Positions 14,850 to 23,411 of a stretch of 55,479 bases of DNA are shown here, piece after piece. Source of the stretch: Streptomyces sp. NRRL F-4489 (GTDB taxonomy: Bacteria > Actinomycetota > Actinomycetes > Streptomycetales > Streptomycetaceae). Positions within the stretch are counted from its first letter, which is position 1; each line of letters begins with the position of its first letter. The notes beneath the pieces are model-generated. The model saw only the letters and a program-made list of their open reading frames with translations. It made no database searches and was not told the DNA's origin. Location: NCBI RefSeq assembly GCF_001509485.1, contig NZ_LLZI01000230.1, positions 1-55,479 of the forward strand, read 5' to 3'. Both the position numbers and the translations under genes were made by a program.

Positions 14850-16571
14850 TCACCTCAGCCCCGGCAGGCTCCGCAGTTCCCCGATCCGCAGCGCCTTCGC
14901 CACCAGGACGAACGCCGCCGCCATCGTCGCCCCGCCGGCGGCCAGGGTCAGCGCCGCCGTCCAGCCGGGCGGCACCGCCACCCCGGCGCAGGCCCGCGCC
15001 ACCAGCAGCCCCAGCCCACCGGCCGCCGCCGCGGCCGCCGCCAGCTTCCCGTACGTACGGCACAGCCGGCGCCCGTCGAGCCGGCCGGCCAGCCGGCGGC
15101 GCAGCAGCCGCGCGGTCAGCAGCAGCCCCAGCCCGTACGCCAGGCTGTAGGCGGCGGCCATCCCGGTGACCGCCCAGCGGGCCGGCAGCCACAGGTGGCA
15201 GGCGGTGGCCAGCGCGATGTTGGTGCCGGCGATCCACACCGCCATCCAGAACGGCGTCCGGGTGTCCTCGAAGGCGTAGAAGCCGCGCAGCAGCAGGTAC
15301 TGGGCGGAGAACGGGATCAGGCCGAGGCCGAACGCCTGGAGCATCTGCCCGGCCGGCCGGACCGAGACGGCGTCGGCCGCGCCGTGCGCGAACATCAGCT
15401 GGGCCAGCTGCGGGCCGAAGACCAGGAAGAAGAAGGCGGCCGGGACGATCACCACGCCGCTGACCCGCAGCCCGCGGGAGAGGTCCGCGCGCAGATCATC
15501 GAGGCGGTGCTCGGTGACCGCGCGGCTCATCCGCGGCAGCAGCGCGGTGACGAGGGAGACGGTGACGATCGACTGCGGGAGGTTCCAGATGGTCTGGGCG
15601 TAGCTGTAGGCGGTGTAGCCGGCGCCGGCGGTGGGGAGTTCCTGGTCCGCGGCGTTGGCGTAGTGGGTGACGACGGTCATCGCGGCGAGGTTGGCGAGCA
15701 CGAACAGCAGCGTCCAGCGGGCGGCCGCGACGCTCTTGCGCAGTCCGCTGCCGCGCCAGTCGAAGCGCGGCCGGAAGCGGAAGCCGCAGGCGCGGACGAA
15801 CGGGATCAGGGCCAGGCCCTGGAGGGCGATCCCGCCGGTGGTGGCCAGGCCCAGCAGGCCGATCTGGCCGGGGGTGATGTCCTCGACGCGGTCGGCGCCG
15901 GCCAGCAGCCCGAGGTAGAGCCCGAACATCGCGATCAGGACGATGTTGTTGAGCACCGGCGTCCACATCATCGCGCCGAACTTCCCGCGCGCGTTGAGCA
16001 CTTGGCCGAGGATGAAGTAGAGCCCGTAGAAGAAGATCTGCGGCAGCAGGAAGCGGGCGAAGACCACGGTCAGCTCGAAGGCGGCGTGGTTGCCGGGGGT
16101 GTCGGGCGTGTAGACCGCGACGATGCCCGGCGCCGCCCACACCGCGAGCAGCGTGCCCACCGCCAGCACGCTCAGCACCAGCGTCACCAGCCGCTGCTCG
16201 TACGCCCGGCCGCCGTCCGGCTGCTCGGCGCGGGCGCGGACGAGCTGCGGCACCAGCACGGAGTTGAGCGCGCCGCCGATGAGCAGGGTGTAGATGCTCA
16301 TCGGGACGACGTTGGCGGTGTTGTACGTGCTCGCCAGCAGCGCGGTGCCCAGCGCCGCGGCCTGGAGCACCTGGCGGATCAGGCCGGTGGCGCGGGAGAC
16401 CACCGTGCCGGCCGCCATCAGCAGCGACGAGCGCCGCAGTCCCCCGCCGGCCGGCGGTCCGGCGGCCGCCCCGGGCTCGCCGGTTTCCGGCCCGTCCGGC
16501 AGGCGCAGGGCCAGGGTGTCGTGGTCCACGCGCAGCCGCATGGTGTCGTGCTCAGGGGTCCCCTCCGTCAT
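14850..16571 (-). CDS. murJ: MurJ-type lipid II flippase (MviN family)
   Basis: A 573-residue integral membrane protein with about 14 hydrophobic segments. Family marks are SLLMAAGTVVSRATGLIRQV near residue 50 and LIGGALNSVLVPQLVRA. It should flip lipid-linked peptidoglycan precursor across the membrane. The ATG at 16571 gives a 45-residue hydrophilic N-terminus. Streptomycetes carry several MurJ-like paralogues, so this may not be the essential one. The gene ends just before the carboxypeptidase gene region, a sensible cell-wall pairing. Confidence 0.88.
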   Translation of the reverse strand: MTEGTPEHDTMRLRVDHDTLALRLPDGPETGEPGAAAGPPAGGGLRRSSLLMAAGTVVSRATGLIRQVLQAAALGTALLASTYNTANVVPMSIYTLLIGGALNSVLVPQLVRARAEQPDGGRAYEQRLVTLVLSVLAVGTLLAVWAAPGIVAVYTPDTPGNHAAFELTVVFARFLLPQIFFYGLYFILGQVLNARGKFGAMMWTPVLNNIVLIAMFGLYLGLLAGADRVEDITPGQIGLLGLATTGGIALQGLALIPFVRACGFRFRPRFDWRGSGLRKSVAAARWTLLFVLANLAAMTVVTHYANAADQELPTAGAGYTAYSYAQTIWNLPQSIVTVSLVTALLPRMSRAVTEHRLDDLRADLSRGLRVSGVVIVPAAFFFLVFGPQLAQLMFAHGAADAVSVRPAGQMLQAFGLGLIPFSAQYLLLRGFYAFEDTRTPFWMAVWIAGTNIALATACHLWLPARWAVTGMAAAYSLAYGLGLLLTARLLRRRLAGRLDGRRLCRTYGKLAAAAAAAGGLGLLVARACAGVAVPPGWTAALTLAAGGATMAAAFVLVAKALRIGELRSLPGLR

Positions 16572-16597
16572 CCGGTCAATCTAATGGATCATCCGGA

Positions 16598-17503
16598 TCA
16601 GGCGATCCGGCGGCCGGCCTTCGGCACCGGCGCGGCCCCGGCCGGGCTCAGCAGCGGGGCGTGCAGATCGCCGTAGCGCTCGCGGCGGGCGGCGATCTCC
16701 TCGAAGCGGAAGGAGAGTTGGTCCGGCGCGGTGCAGCCGGCGACCTCCTCCCAGGTGACCGGGGTGGAGACGGTCGGTTCGGGGCGGGCCCGCAGGGTGT
16801 AGGCGACCGCGGTGGTCTTGGCGGCGGCGTTCTGCGAGAAGTCGATGAAGACCTTGCCGGGCCGCAGCGACCGGGTCATCTTGTGCGTGACGAGGTCCCC
16901 CAGCGCCGCCCCGGCCTCCACGGCCAGCGTCCGGGCGTAGGCGGTGGTCCGGTCGGACGGGGTGGGCTCGACGGCGACGACGAGGTGCAGGCCCTTGGAG
17001 CCGCTGGTCTTGGCGTAGGCGTCCAGGCCGTCGGCGGCCAGCCGGTCGCGCAGCCACCGGGCGGCGGCGCAGCACTCCACGATGGTGGCGGGCTCGCCCG
17101 GGTCGAGGTCGAAGACCAGGCGGTCGGCCACGCCCGGCGCGCCGCAGGTCCACTGCGGGGTGTGCAGTTCGACGACGAGGTTGGCGGCCCAGACCAGGGA
17201 CGCGAGGTCCTGGAGGACGATCTGCCGGACCGGTCCGGACCTCGAATGGGGGACCTCGCAGCTCTTCACCCAGGAGGGCGTGCCCGGCGGGACGTTCTTG
17301 GTGAAGAACCGCTGGCCGTCCGGCCCGTCGGGGTAGCGCAGGAAGGACACCGGCCGGTCCTGGAGGTGCGGGAGGAGGAGGTCCGCGGTGGTGGTGCAGT
17401 AGTGCAGGACCTCACCCTTGGTGGTGCCGGTCGCGGGATACAGGACCTTGTCGAGGTTGGTCAGGGAGAGGCGCCGCCCCTCCACGACGGTGATCGGCGG
17501 CAT
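16598..17503 (-). CDS. LigD-type polymerase domain protein of non-homologous end joining
   Basis: A 301-residue primase-polymerase (PolDom) of the LigD family, as a stand-alone polypeptide without ligase or nuclease domains. Marks are LTNLDKVLYP at the N-terminus, the metal-binding DxD in LVFDLDPGEP, SGSKGLHLVV and FIDFSQN. The ATG at 17503 is preferred over the longer frame because it begins directly before the family's first conserved strand and leaves a short gap to the divergent ku gene. It fills in ends held by Ku during double-strand break repair. Confidence 0.9.
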   Translation of the reverse strand: MPPITVVEGRRLSLTNLDKVLYPATGTTKGEVLHYCTTTADLLLPHLQDRPVSFLRYPDGPDGQRFFTKNVPPGTPSWVKSCEVPHSRSGPVRQIVLQDLASLVWAANLVVELHTPQWTCGAPGVADRLVFDLDPGEPATIVECCAAARWLRDRLAADGLDAYAKTSGSKGLHLVVAVEPTPSDRTTAYARTLAVEAGAALGDLVTHKMTRSLRPGKVFIDFSQNAAAKTTAVAYTLRARPEPTVSTPVTWEEVAGCTAPDQLSFRFEEIAARRERYGDLHAPLLSPAGAAPVPKAGRRIA

Positions 17504-17534
17504 ACCATTGAGAATCCCACACAAGGGGCGAACT

Positions 17535-18623
17535 ATGCGATCTATCTGGAATGGGTCCATATCGTTTGGCCTGGTCACCATCCCCGTGAAGACCTACAGC
17601 GCCACCGACCGCACCTCGTCGGTCTCCTTCGTCCGCGTCCACGAGAAGGACGGCGCGCCGATCCACTACCGCAAGGTCTGCGAGCTGGACGGCGAGGAGG
17701 TCCCCAACGAGGAGGTCGGCAAGGGCTATCAGCCGCCCGGCGACGACACCATCGTGCCGATCACCGACGAGGACCTCTCCCGGCTGCCGATGCCGACCGC
17801 CAAGACGCTGGCGATCCTCTCCTTCGTGGACCCCTCCGAGATCGACCCGCTCCAGTTGGACAAGGCGTACTACCTCGGCCCCAACGGGGCGTCCGCGGTC
17901 CGCCCGTACACCCTGCTGCGGGAGGCGCTGGAGCACCACGAGAAGGTGGCGATCGGCAAGGTGGCGATGCGCGGCCGGGAGAGCCTGGCGATGCTGCGGG
18001 CGCACGACGGGGCGCTGGTGATGCACGCGCTGCTGTGGCCGGACCAGATCCGCTCCCCGGAGGGGCTCGCGCCGGAGGACGTCAAGGTCCGCGAGAACGA
18101 GATGACGCTGGCCGAGACCCTGATGGACTCGCTCGGCGAACTGGACCCGGCCGAACTGCACGACGACTACCGCGAGGCGGTGGAGGAGCTGGTCGCGGCC
18201 AAACGGGAGGGCGGCGCCCCGCTCGCGCCCGCCGCCCCGGCCGACACCGGTGCCCAGGTCATCGACCTGACGGCCGCCCTGGAGAAGAGCCTGCGGGCGG
18301 CCCGCGGCGGCGAGCGGGCGGCGGGCGAGGACGCGGCGGGCTCGGTGACGCCGATACGGGGGCGGGGCGGGAGCGGGGCGCGCAAGGCCGCCCCCAAGGC
18401 CGCGGGGAAGTCGGCGGCGAAGGGCGGGTCCGGGGGCGGGTCCGGCGCAGCGGCGAAGGCCGGGGCGGGCGCGGCCGGGAAGAAGACCGCCAAGCGCGCG
18501 TCGTCGTCCTCGGCGTCCTCGGCTTCCTCGTCGTCCCGGGGCTCGTCCTCGTCCTCGTCCGGCAAGGCCGCCGCCAAGAAGCAGACCCGCGCCAAGCGCT
18601 CCGGCAAGTCCACCGCCTCGTAG
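17535..18623 (+). CDS. ku: Ku protein, DNA end-binding for non-homologous end joining
   Basis: A 362-residue bacterial Ku. The ATG at 17535 has AAGGGGCG eight bases upstream and starts the conserved RSIWNGSISFGLVTIPVKTY. The beta-barrel core ends near residue 260. The remaining 100 residues are a lysine/alanine/serine-rich, low-complexity tail (for example SSSSASSASSSSRGSSSSSS), much longer than the minimal Ku C-terminus; basic tails of this sort aid DNA binding and threading. It is divergent from the polymerase gene with only 31 bp between starts, so the two promoters must overlap each other or the coding starts. Confidence 0.96.
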   Translation: MRSIWNGSISFGLVTIPVKTYSATDRTSSVSFVRVHEKDGAPIHYRKVCELDGEEVPNEEVGKGYQPPGDDTIVPITDEDLSRLPMPTAKTLAILSFVDPSEIDPLQLDKAYYLGPNGASAVRPYTLLREALEHHEKVAIGKVAMRGRESLAMLRAHDGALVMHALLWPDQIRSPEGLAPEDVKVRENEMTLAETLMDSLGELDPAELHDDYREAVEELVAAKREGGAPLAPAAPADTGAQVIDLTAALEKSLRAARGGERAAGEDAAGSVTPIRGRGGSGARKAAPKAAGKSAAKGGSGGGSGAAAKAGAGAAGKKTAKRASSSSASSASSSSRGSSSSSSGKAAAKKQTRAKRSGKSTAS

Positions 18624-18700
18624 GCCCGGCCGCCCGGTTCCCGCACTCCCGGGGGCTGCCGCGCTCCCGCCGGGCCCCCGTGGTCGCATACAGTCGCGGC

Positions 18701-19123
18701 ATGGGTTCCGACGAGGGGATGACCACCGCCCGGGTCGACAGCTGGATCTGGTCGGTGCGGCTCACCAAGACGCGTTCGGCGGCCGCGGCGGCCTGCCGGG
18801 CCGGGCACGTCCGGGTCAACGGGGAGCGGGTGAAGCCGGCGCACGCGCTGCGGGCCGGTGACGAGGTGCGGCTGCGGCAGGCCGGCCGGGAGCGCGTCGT
18901 GGTGGTGGCGCGGCTGCTCCGCAAGCGGGTGGGCGCCCCGGTCGCCGTGGAGTGCTACGTCGACAACAGCCCGCCGGTGCCGCCGCGCGAGCAGATCCCG
19001 GTCATCGCCGTACGGGACCGCGGCGCGGGCCGCCCCACCAAGCGCGACCGCCGCGAACTGGACCAGCTGCGCGGCCGGCTCGGCCTGGGCCCGGACGCGC
19101 CCGGCCCCGACGACCGGCCCTGA
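18701..19123 (+). CDS. S4-domain RNA-binding protein (Hsp15/HslR type)
   Basis: A 140-residue protein with an N-terminal S4 domain (RVDSWIWSVRLTKTRSAAAA, then CRAGHVRVNGERVKPAHALR) and a basic C-terminal helix (GRPTKRDRRELDQLRGRLGL). Hsp15-type proteins bind stalled large ribosomal subunits. The ATG at 18701 lacks a ribosome binding site, but TACAGT (18689-18694) sits exactly six bases before it, which suggests a leaderless mRNA. An internal ATG at 18719 behind GAGGGG is the alternative. Confidence 0.88.
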   Translation: MGSDEGMTTARVDSWIWSVRLTKTRSAAAAACRAGHVRVNGERVKPAHALRAGDEVRLRQAGRERVVVVARLLRKRVGAPVAVECYVDNSPPVPPREQIPVIAVRDRGAGRPTKRDRRELDQLRGRLGLGPDAPGPDDRP

Positions 19124-19148
19124 CGGCCCCGCCGGGCGGGCGGCCCGG

Positions 19149-19610
19149 CTACGCGTCGGGCAGCGCGTCCAGGTAGACCCACCGGCCGTCCTCACGGACG
19201 AAGCGGCTGTGCTCCTCCTGGCTGCCGGTGCGGCCGTGCGCGGTGTAGTGGGCGCGGAAGGCGACGGTGCCCTCGCCGTGGAAGGCGCTGCCGCCGGACG
19301 TGGAGAGGATCGCCAGGCCCGTCCAGCGCACCGCCGGGTCGAGGTCGAGGGCCGGCGGGCGGGTGGTGGAGTGCCAGCTGCGGAGCAGGTAGGCGGTGTC
19401 GCCCACCGCGAAGGCGCTGTAGCGGGAGCGCATCAGCCGCTCGGGCGTCGGGGCGGCGGCGCGGCCCTGGTGGAAGGGGGCGCAGCACTCCCCGTAGGTC
19501 GCCTCGCGGCCGCACGGGCACGGGGAGGTCTCGGTGACGGCGGGCGGGGCGGCGGGGTTCCGGCGGGTGCGCCGCCCGGTGGCGCGCGGCGGCTTCCTGG
19601 AGTGTGACAC
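19149..19610 (-). CDS. YchJ-family (UPF0225) SEC-C zinc-binding protein
   Basis: A 153-residue protein with the SEC-C type zinc motif near its start (SPCPCGREATYGECCAPFHQ) and the YchJ domain after it (RLMRSRYSAFAVGDTAYLLR). Biochemical role is unknown. GTG 19610 is chosen because CACAAT (19617-19622, reading leftwards) precedes it by six bases, a leaderless arrangement. An internal GTG just before the Cys motif is possible. Confidence 0.82.
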   Translation of the reverse strand: MSHSRKPPRATGRRTRRNPAAPPAVTETSPCPCGREATYGECCAPFHQGRAAAPTPERLMRSRYSAFAVGDTAYLLRSWHSTTRPPALDLDPAVRWTGLAILSTSGGSAFHGEGTVAFRAHYTAHGRTGSQEEHSRFVREDGRWVYLDALPDA

Positions 19611-19793
19611 CCCATGATTGTGCCGGTCGGGGCGGGTGCGGCCGGCGGCGGGCCGGGCGGGCACCGGACACCACTGGCCCATTTGGGCGATTTCCACGAT
19701 AAATACGCCGTTTGCGGCTTTTCATGGCTTGATACCGCAGGTGAGGCTGGAAGAACTCACGGTGACCGTCCCCACACCCAGGAGAGAACCCTC

Positions 19794-19988
19794 ATGATTC
19801 TGTCCATTTCCGGCGTCGTCCTGCTCGGTGTCATCGTCTTCCTCTTCTTCCGCAAGGACGGCCTCAAGTTGTCCCACGCGCTGGTGTGCGCGCTCTTCGG
19901 GTTCTACCTCGCGGGCTCGGCCATCGCGCCCAGCATCAAGGCGGGCGGCGCCAGCCTGGCCAGCCTGCTGGGCGGGATCAAGCTCTAG
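19794..19988 (+). CDS. Small membrane protein, unknown function
   Basis: A 64-residue protein with two hydrophobic segments (ILSISGVVLLGVIVFLFF, then a second around HALVCALFGFYLAGSAIA) and a Gly/Ser-rich end. GGAGAGAA lies six bases before the ATG. It sits 79 bases upstream of the FtsK/TraB-like gene and is probably cotranscribed. The pairing of a tiny membrane protein with a DNA-translocase-like protein recalls the spread (Spd) genes of conjugative elements, but that is inference. Confidence 0.7.
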   Translation: MILSISGVVLLGVIVFLFFRKDGLKLSHALVCALFGFYLAGSAIAPSIKAGGASLASLLGGIKL

Positions 19989-20067
19989 CTGCCGCCCCAG
20001 GCATCCCCGCCCCGGCTCGCCGCCCACGAGCCGGCCCGCCGCCCGTACGACCCCCTGGAGGCACGCC

Positions 20068-21768
20068 GTGGCCCGGCGCCCCCTGCCCCGCATCCTCACC
20101 GGCAATGCCCTGACCAGCAGCGCGCCCATCGCGCGCGGCCGCGAACTGGCGCGGACCGCGGCCGATGGCGCGACCGATGTGCTCCACCCGCTGATCACCA
20201 TCAGCCGGGGCCTGCGCCGGCTGGCGGTGGCCGGGCGGGGACGCTGGGCCGCCACCCCCAAGGAGCGGCGCGGGCCGCTGGGCTTCCTGGCCGCCGCCGG
20301 GGTGCTCGCCGTGGCCCTCGTCCCGTACGGTCCGCTGCTGGCGGGGGCCGCGGTGCTGGCCGCGGCGGCCTGGACGGGCCGGGACCGGCCGGCGCCGCCC
20401 GCGACCGGCCCGGACGAGGCGGAGACCGGACGGCTGCGGACGCTCTACGAGGCGCTGGTCCCGCACTTCTCCGCCGAGGCCGACCCCGCCCCGCTGTACG
20501 CCCACGACGGCGACTGGCAGCGGGCGTTCGGGGACCACGCCTTCGACGGCGACGGGCGGCTCACGCGGCTGAGCCTGGCGTACCCGGCGTACTTCCCGGA
20601 CGGCGAGGACGGCGCCCGGGCCCGCGTCGAGCAGCTGCTGGCCGCGAAGTCCGGGCGCGGCCGGGAGTACCGCTTCGTCTGGGACGAGGAGGCCGGCCGG
20701 CTGGAGATGGCGGTGCTCGGGCCGCTGCCGGCGGACATCGCCGCGCAGCGGTTCGTGACCGCGCCGGGCGAGACGGTGCTCGGCTTCACCGACCCCGACG
20801 CCGTCCAGCGGACCCTGCCGGTGGCGCGCGAGGAGGGCGGGACCCGGGACGTGCCGCCGGTGGTGTGGCGCACCGGCCGGCGGTCCACCGAACCGCATCT
20901 GCTGGCGCTGGGGCAGCCGGGCGCGGGCGCCACGACGCTGCTGCGCTCGCTCGCGCTCCAGGCGCTGCGGCACGGCGAGGTGGTGGTGATCGACGGCGGC
21001 GGCACCGGCGAGTTCGGGTGCCTGGCCGGGCGGCGCGGTGTGCTGGCCGTGGAGAGCGGGCTGGCGGGGGCGCTGGCGGCGCTGGAGTGGGCGGCGCACG
21101 AGACCGAGCGGCGGCTGGTCGCGGCGAACCGGGCGCAGCAGGCCGGGCGGCCCGCGCCGGCGGAGGCCCGGCGGCCGCTGTGGATCCTCGCGGACCGGCT
21201 CACCGCGCTCTCGCACCTGGCGGCGGTGGAGGGCCGGGACGATCCCCAGCGGCTGCTCCAGGTGCCGCTGCGGCACGGCCGGGCGGCGCAGGTGACGGTG
21301 GCGGTGGCCGACCAGTTCGAGACCGCCGAGCTGCTGAGCGACCCGGTGCGGGCGCACACCAGGGCCCGGGTGGTGCTGGGCGCGGCCACCGCCGAGGAGA
21401 TCCGCGCGGTGCTCGGGGCGCCGCCGCCCACCACCCCGCTCCCCCAGGTCCCCCCGGGGCGCGGCTACGCCCGGCTCGGCACCGGCCCGGTGCTCCGCCT
21501 CCAGGTGCCGGCGACCCCGGACCCGTACGACGAGGCCACCGGCGCCGCCCACCGGAAGGCCGTACTGGCCCTGCTGCCGGAACGGACCGTCCCGGGGGAC
21601 GACGCGGCGCGGGGAGAGAGGGCGGGGCAGGACGGCGCGGGCGCGCCGGGCGATGCGGCAGAGGCGGGCGACGCGGCGGAGCGGGCGGACTCGGACGGGC
21701 CGGCGGACGCGGCCCGGCAGCCGGTCTCCCTGGCGAAGCAGGCGGCGGACGGCCCGCCCGCCTCCTGA
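20068..21768 (+). CDS. FtsK/SpoIIIE/TraB-like membrane ATPase
   Basis: A 566-residue protein: an N-terminal cytoplasmic stretch, one or two membrane segments near residues 70-110 (GPLGFLAAAGVLAVALVPYG), a middle domain, and a P-loop domain. Walker A is visible as LGQPGAGATTLLRSLALQAL near residue 282. The expected Walker B position reads LWILADRLTAL, with Asp but no following Glu, so hydrolysis may be weak or absent. The C-terminal 70 residues are Ala/Gly/Asp-rich and probably disordered. GTG 20068 has CTGGAGG upstream. No other transfer gene is adjacent, so a chromosomal DNA-translocase-like or structural role is as likely as plasmid transfer. Confidence 0.7.
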   Translation: MARRPLPRILTGNALTSSAPIARGRELARTAADGATDVLHPLITISRGLRRLAVAGRGRWAATPKERRGPLGFLAAAGVLAVALVPYGPLLAGAAVLAAAAWTGRDRPAPPATGPDEAETGRLRTLYEALVPHFSAEADPAPLYAHDGDWQRAFGDHAFDGDGRLTRLSLAYPAYFPDGEDGARARVEQLLAAKSGRGREYRFVWDEEAGRLEMAVLGPLPADIAAQRFVTAPGETVLGFTDPDAVQRTLPVAREEGGTRDVPPVVWRTGRRSTEPHLLALGQPGAGATTLLRSLALQALRHGEVVVIDGGGTGEFGCLAGRRGVLAVESGLAGALAALEWAAHETERRLVAANRAQQAGRPAPAEARRPLWILADRLTALSHLAAVEGRDDPQRLLQVPLRHGRAAQVTVAVADQFETAELLSDPVRAHTRARVVLGAATAEEIRAVLGAPPPTTPLPQVPPGRGYARLGTGPVLRLQVPATPDPYDEATGAAHRKAVLALLPERTVPGDDAARGERAGQDGAGAPGDAAEAGDAAERADSDGPADAARQPVSLAKQAADGPPAS

Positions 21769-21801
21769 GACCTTCGCCGTCCGGTCCCGGCCGCCGCGCC
21801 C

Positions 21802-23310
21802 TCAGGCCACGAACGCGTGCGGAGCGCCGGCCTCCGCCGGTGCGACGCCGGTGGCCACCAGCTGCGCGGCGTGCGCCAGCCGGACCACGGCCTCGTCGGC
21901 GACCGCGCCGCTGACCGTGAACGGCAGCCGGACGAAGCCCTCGAAGGCCCCGTCCACGCCGAAGCGCGGCCCCGAGGGCACGCGCACCCCGAGCCGCTCC
22001 CCCGCCTCGGCGATCCGCGAGCCGGAGAGCCCGCCGGTGCGCACCCAGAGGGTCAGACCGCCGCGCGGCACGCTGAACTCCCAGTCGGGCAGGTGCCGTT
22101 GGAGCGCCTCGACGATCGCGTCGCGGTTCTCCCGGGCCTGCTCGCGGCGGATCCCCACCGCCTCCTCCCAGCCGCCGCTCTCCAGCAGCGAGGCGATGGC
22201 GAGCTGTTCCAGGACGGGCGAGCCGAGGTCGGAGTAGGCGCGGGCGGCGACCAGGCTGCGGATGATGTCGGGCGCGGCCCGGACCCAGCCGATCCGCATC
22301 CCGGCCCAGAACGCCTTGCTGGCCGAGCCGACCGTGATCACCGCGCTGCCCGCGGGGTCGAACGCGCAGACCGGGCGGGGCAGTTCGGTGTCCGCGTCGA
22401 GCACGATCTCGGTCATCGTCTCGTCCACCACCAGCAGCGTGCCGGCCGAGCGGGCGGCGTCCACCAGGCGGCGGCGCTGGTCCTCGGTGGCGAGCGTGCC
22501 GGTGGGGTTGTGGAAGTCGGCGACGACATACGCCATCCGGGGCGCGGCGTCCCGCATCACCTGGCGCCAGACCGGGATGTCCCAGCCGGCCAGCCGCTCG
22601 CCGAGCCCGACCGGGACGAGCCGGGCGCCGGCGTCCCGCATCAGCTGGAGGATGTTGGCGTACGAGGGCGAGTCCACCGCGACCCGTTCGCCGGGGCTCG
22701 TACAGAGCCGGCAGATGGCGGCGACCGCGCCCATCGCGCCCGTGGTGACCATGATCTGCTCGGGCATGGTCGGTATGCCGCGGGCGGTGTAGCGGTCGGC
22801 GAGGGCCTGCCGCAGGACGGGCAGGCCGGCCGGGTAGTCGCCGTGGGTGTGCGCGTACAGCGGCAGGTCGGCCATGGCGCCCTGGACGGCGCGGGTGAGC
22901 CAGGGCTCGGGGGCCGGGAGGGCGGCGCAGCCGAGGTCGATCATCGAGCCGGCGGCCTCCGGCGGGAGCGGTTCCAGGCCGCGGGTGGGCAGCGGGTTGC
23001 CGGCCGGGACGGCGGTCCAGCTGCCCGAGCCGCGGCGGGACTCCAGGAAGCCCTCGGCGCGCAGCGCCTCGTAGGCGGCGGCGACGGTGGTGCGGCTGAC
23101 GCCGACCGCGGCGGCGAGCTCCCGCTCGGCGGGCAGGCGGGCGGCGACCGGTACCCGGCCTTCGAGGACGAGCAGGCGGACGCCGTCGGCCAGGCCGCGG
23201 TAGGCGGGCAACTTCCGCCCGTTGGCGGTGAGTTCGGCGGCCCGCGGATCCTGCGACCGGAGGAGCCGGGCGAGCTGGGGCGCTCCCACCGCGGAGGTCC
23301 ACTGCGCCAT
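21802..23310 (-). CDS. MocR-type regulator: GntR DNA-binding plus aminotransferase domain
   Basis: A 502-residue fusion. Residues about 40-110 form a GntR winged helix (LPAERELAAAVGVSRTTVAA, then YEALRAEGFLESRRGSGSW). The rest is a fold-type-I aminotransferase domain that binds PLP, with the Schiff-base Lys in VGSASKAFWAGMRIGWV. MocR regulators sense amino-acid or vitamin B6-related ligands. It is divergent from a YczE-type membrane protein, a pairing often seen in actinobacteria, and is probably its regulator. Confidence 0.92.
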   Translation of the reverse strand: MAQWTSAVGAPQLARLLRSQDPRAAELTANGRKLPAYRGLADGVRLLVLEGRVPVAARLPAERELAAAVGVSRTTVAAAYEALRAEGFLESRRGSGSWTAVPAGNPLPTRGLEPLPPEAAGSMIDLGCAALPAPEPWLTRAVQGAMADLPLYAHTHGDYPAGLPVLRQALADRYTARGIPTMPEQIMVTTGAMGAVAAICRLCTSPGERVAVDSPSYANILQLMRDAGARLVPVGLGERLAGWDIPVWRQVMRDAAPRMAYVVADFHNPTGTLATEDQRRRLVDAARSAGTLLVVDETMTEIVLDADTELPRPVCAFDPAGSAVITVGSASKAFWAGMRIGWVRAAPDIIRSLVAARAYSDLGSPVLEQLAIASLLESGGWEEAVGIRREQARENRDAIVEALQRHLPDWEFSVPRGGLTLWVRTGGLSGSRIAEAGERLGVRVPSGPRFGVDGAFEGFVRLPFTVSGAVADEAVVRLAHAAQLVATGVAPAEAGAPHAFVA

Positions 23311-23316
23311 GAAGAT

Positions 23317-23389
23317 CAGTCCACCTTCCCCGAATTGGCTCTACTTCCCGAGCCGGGACACGCCACATGGTGACACGCACCAGTCCAAT
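23317..23389. promoter_or_regulatory. Candidate MocR operator repeats in the divergent gap
   Basis: The gap between the MocR and YczE genes holds two direct copies of CAGTCCA (23317-23323 and 23381-23387), an ATTGG on the plus strand (23334-23338) and an inverted copy of it (CCAAT, 23385-23389). Direct plus inverted half-sites of this kind are how MocR dimers usually bind. Confidence 0.4.
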
Positions 23390-23411
23390 CCCACCAGGAG
23401 GGGGAAGCGTC

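Noticed and set aside
13446..16676. A plus-strand open frame of more than 1000 codons
   Set aside because: It is antisense to the carboxypeptidase and murJ genes, with Gln/Gly/Arg-rich shadow composition and no motif.
18361..18600. The Ser/Lys-rich end of ku as a frameshift artefact
   Set aside because: Ala/Lys/Ser-rich tails are known for bacterial Ku, the frame continues from the conserved core, and the stop is followed by non-coding sequence.
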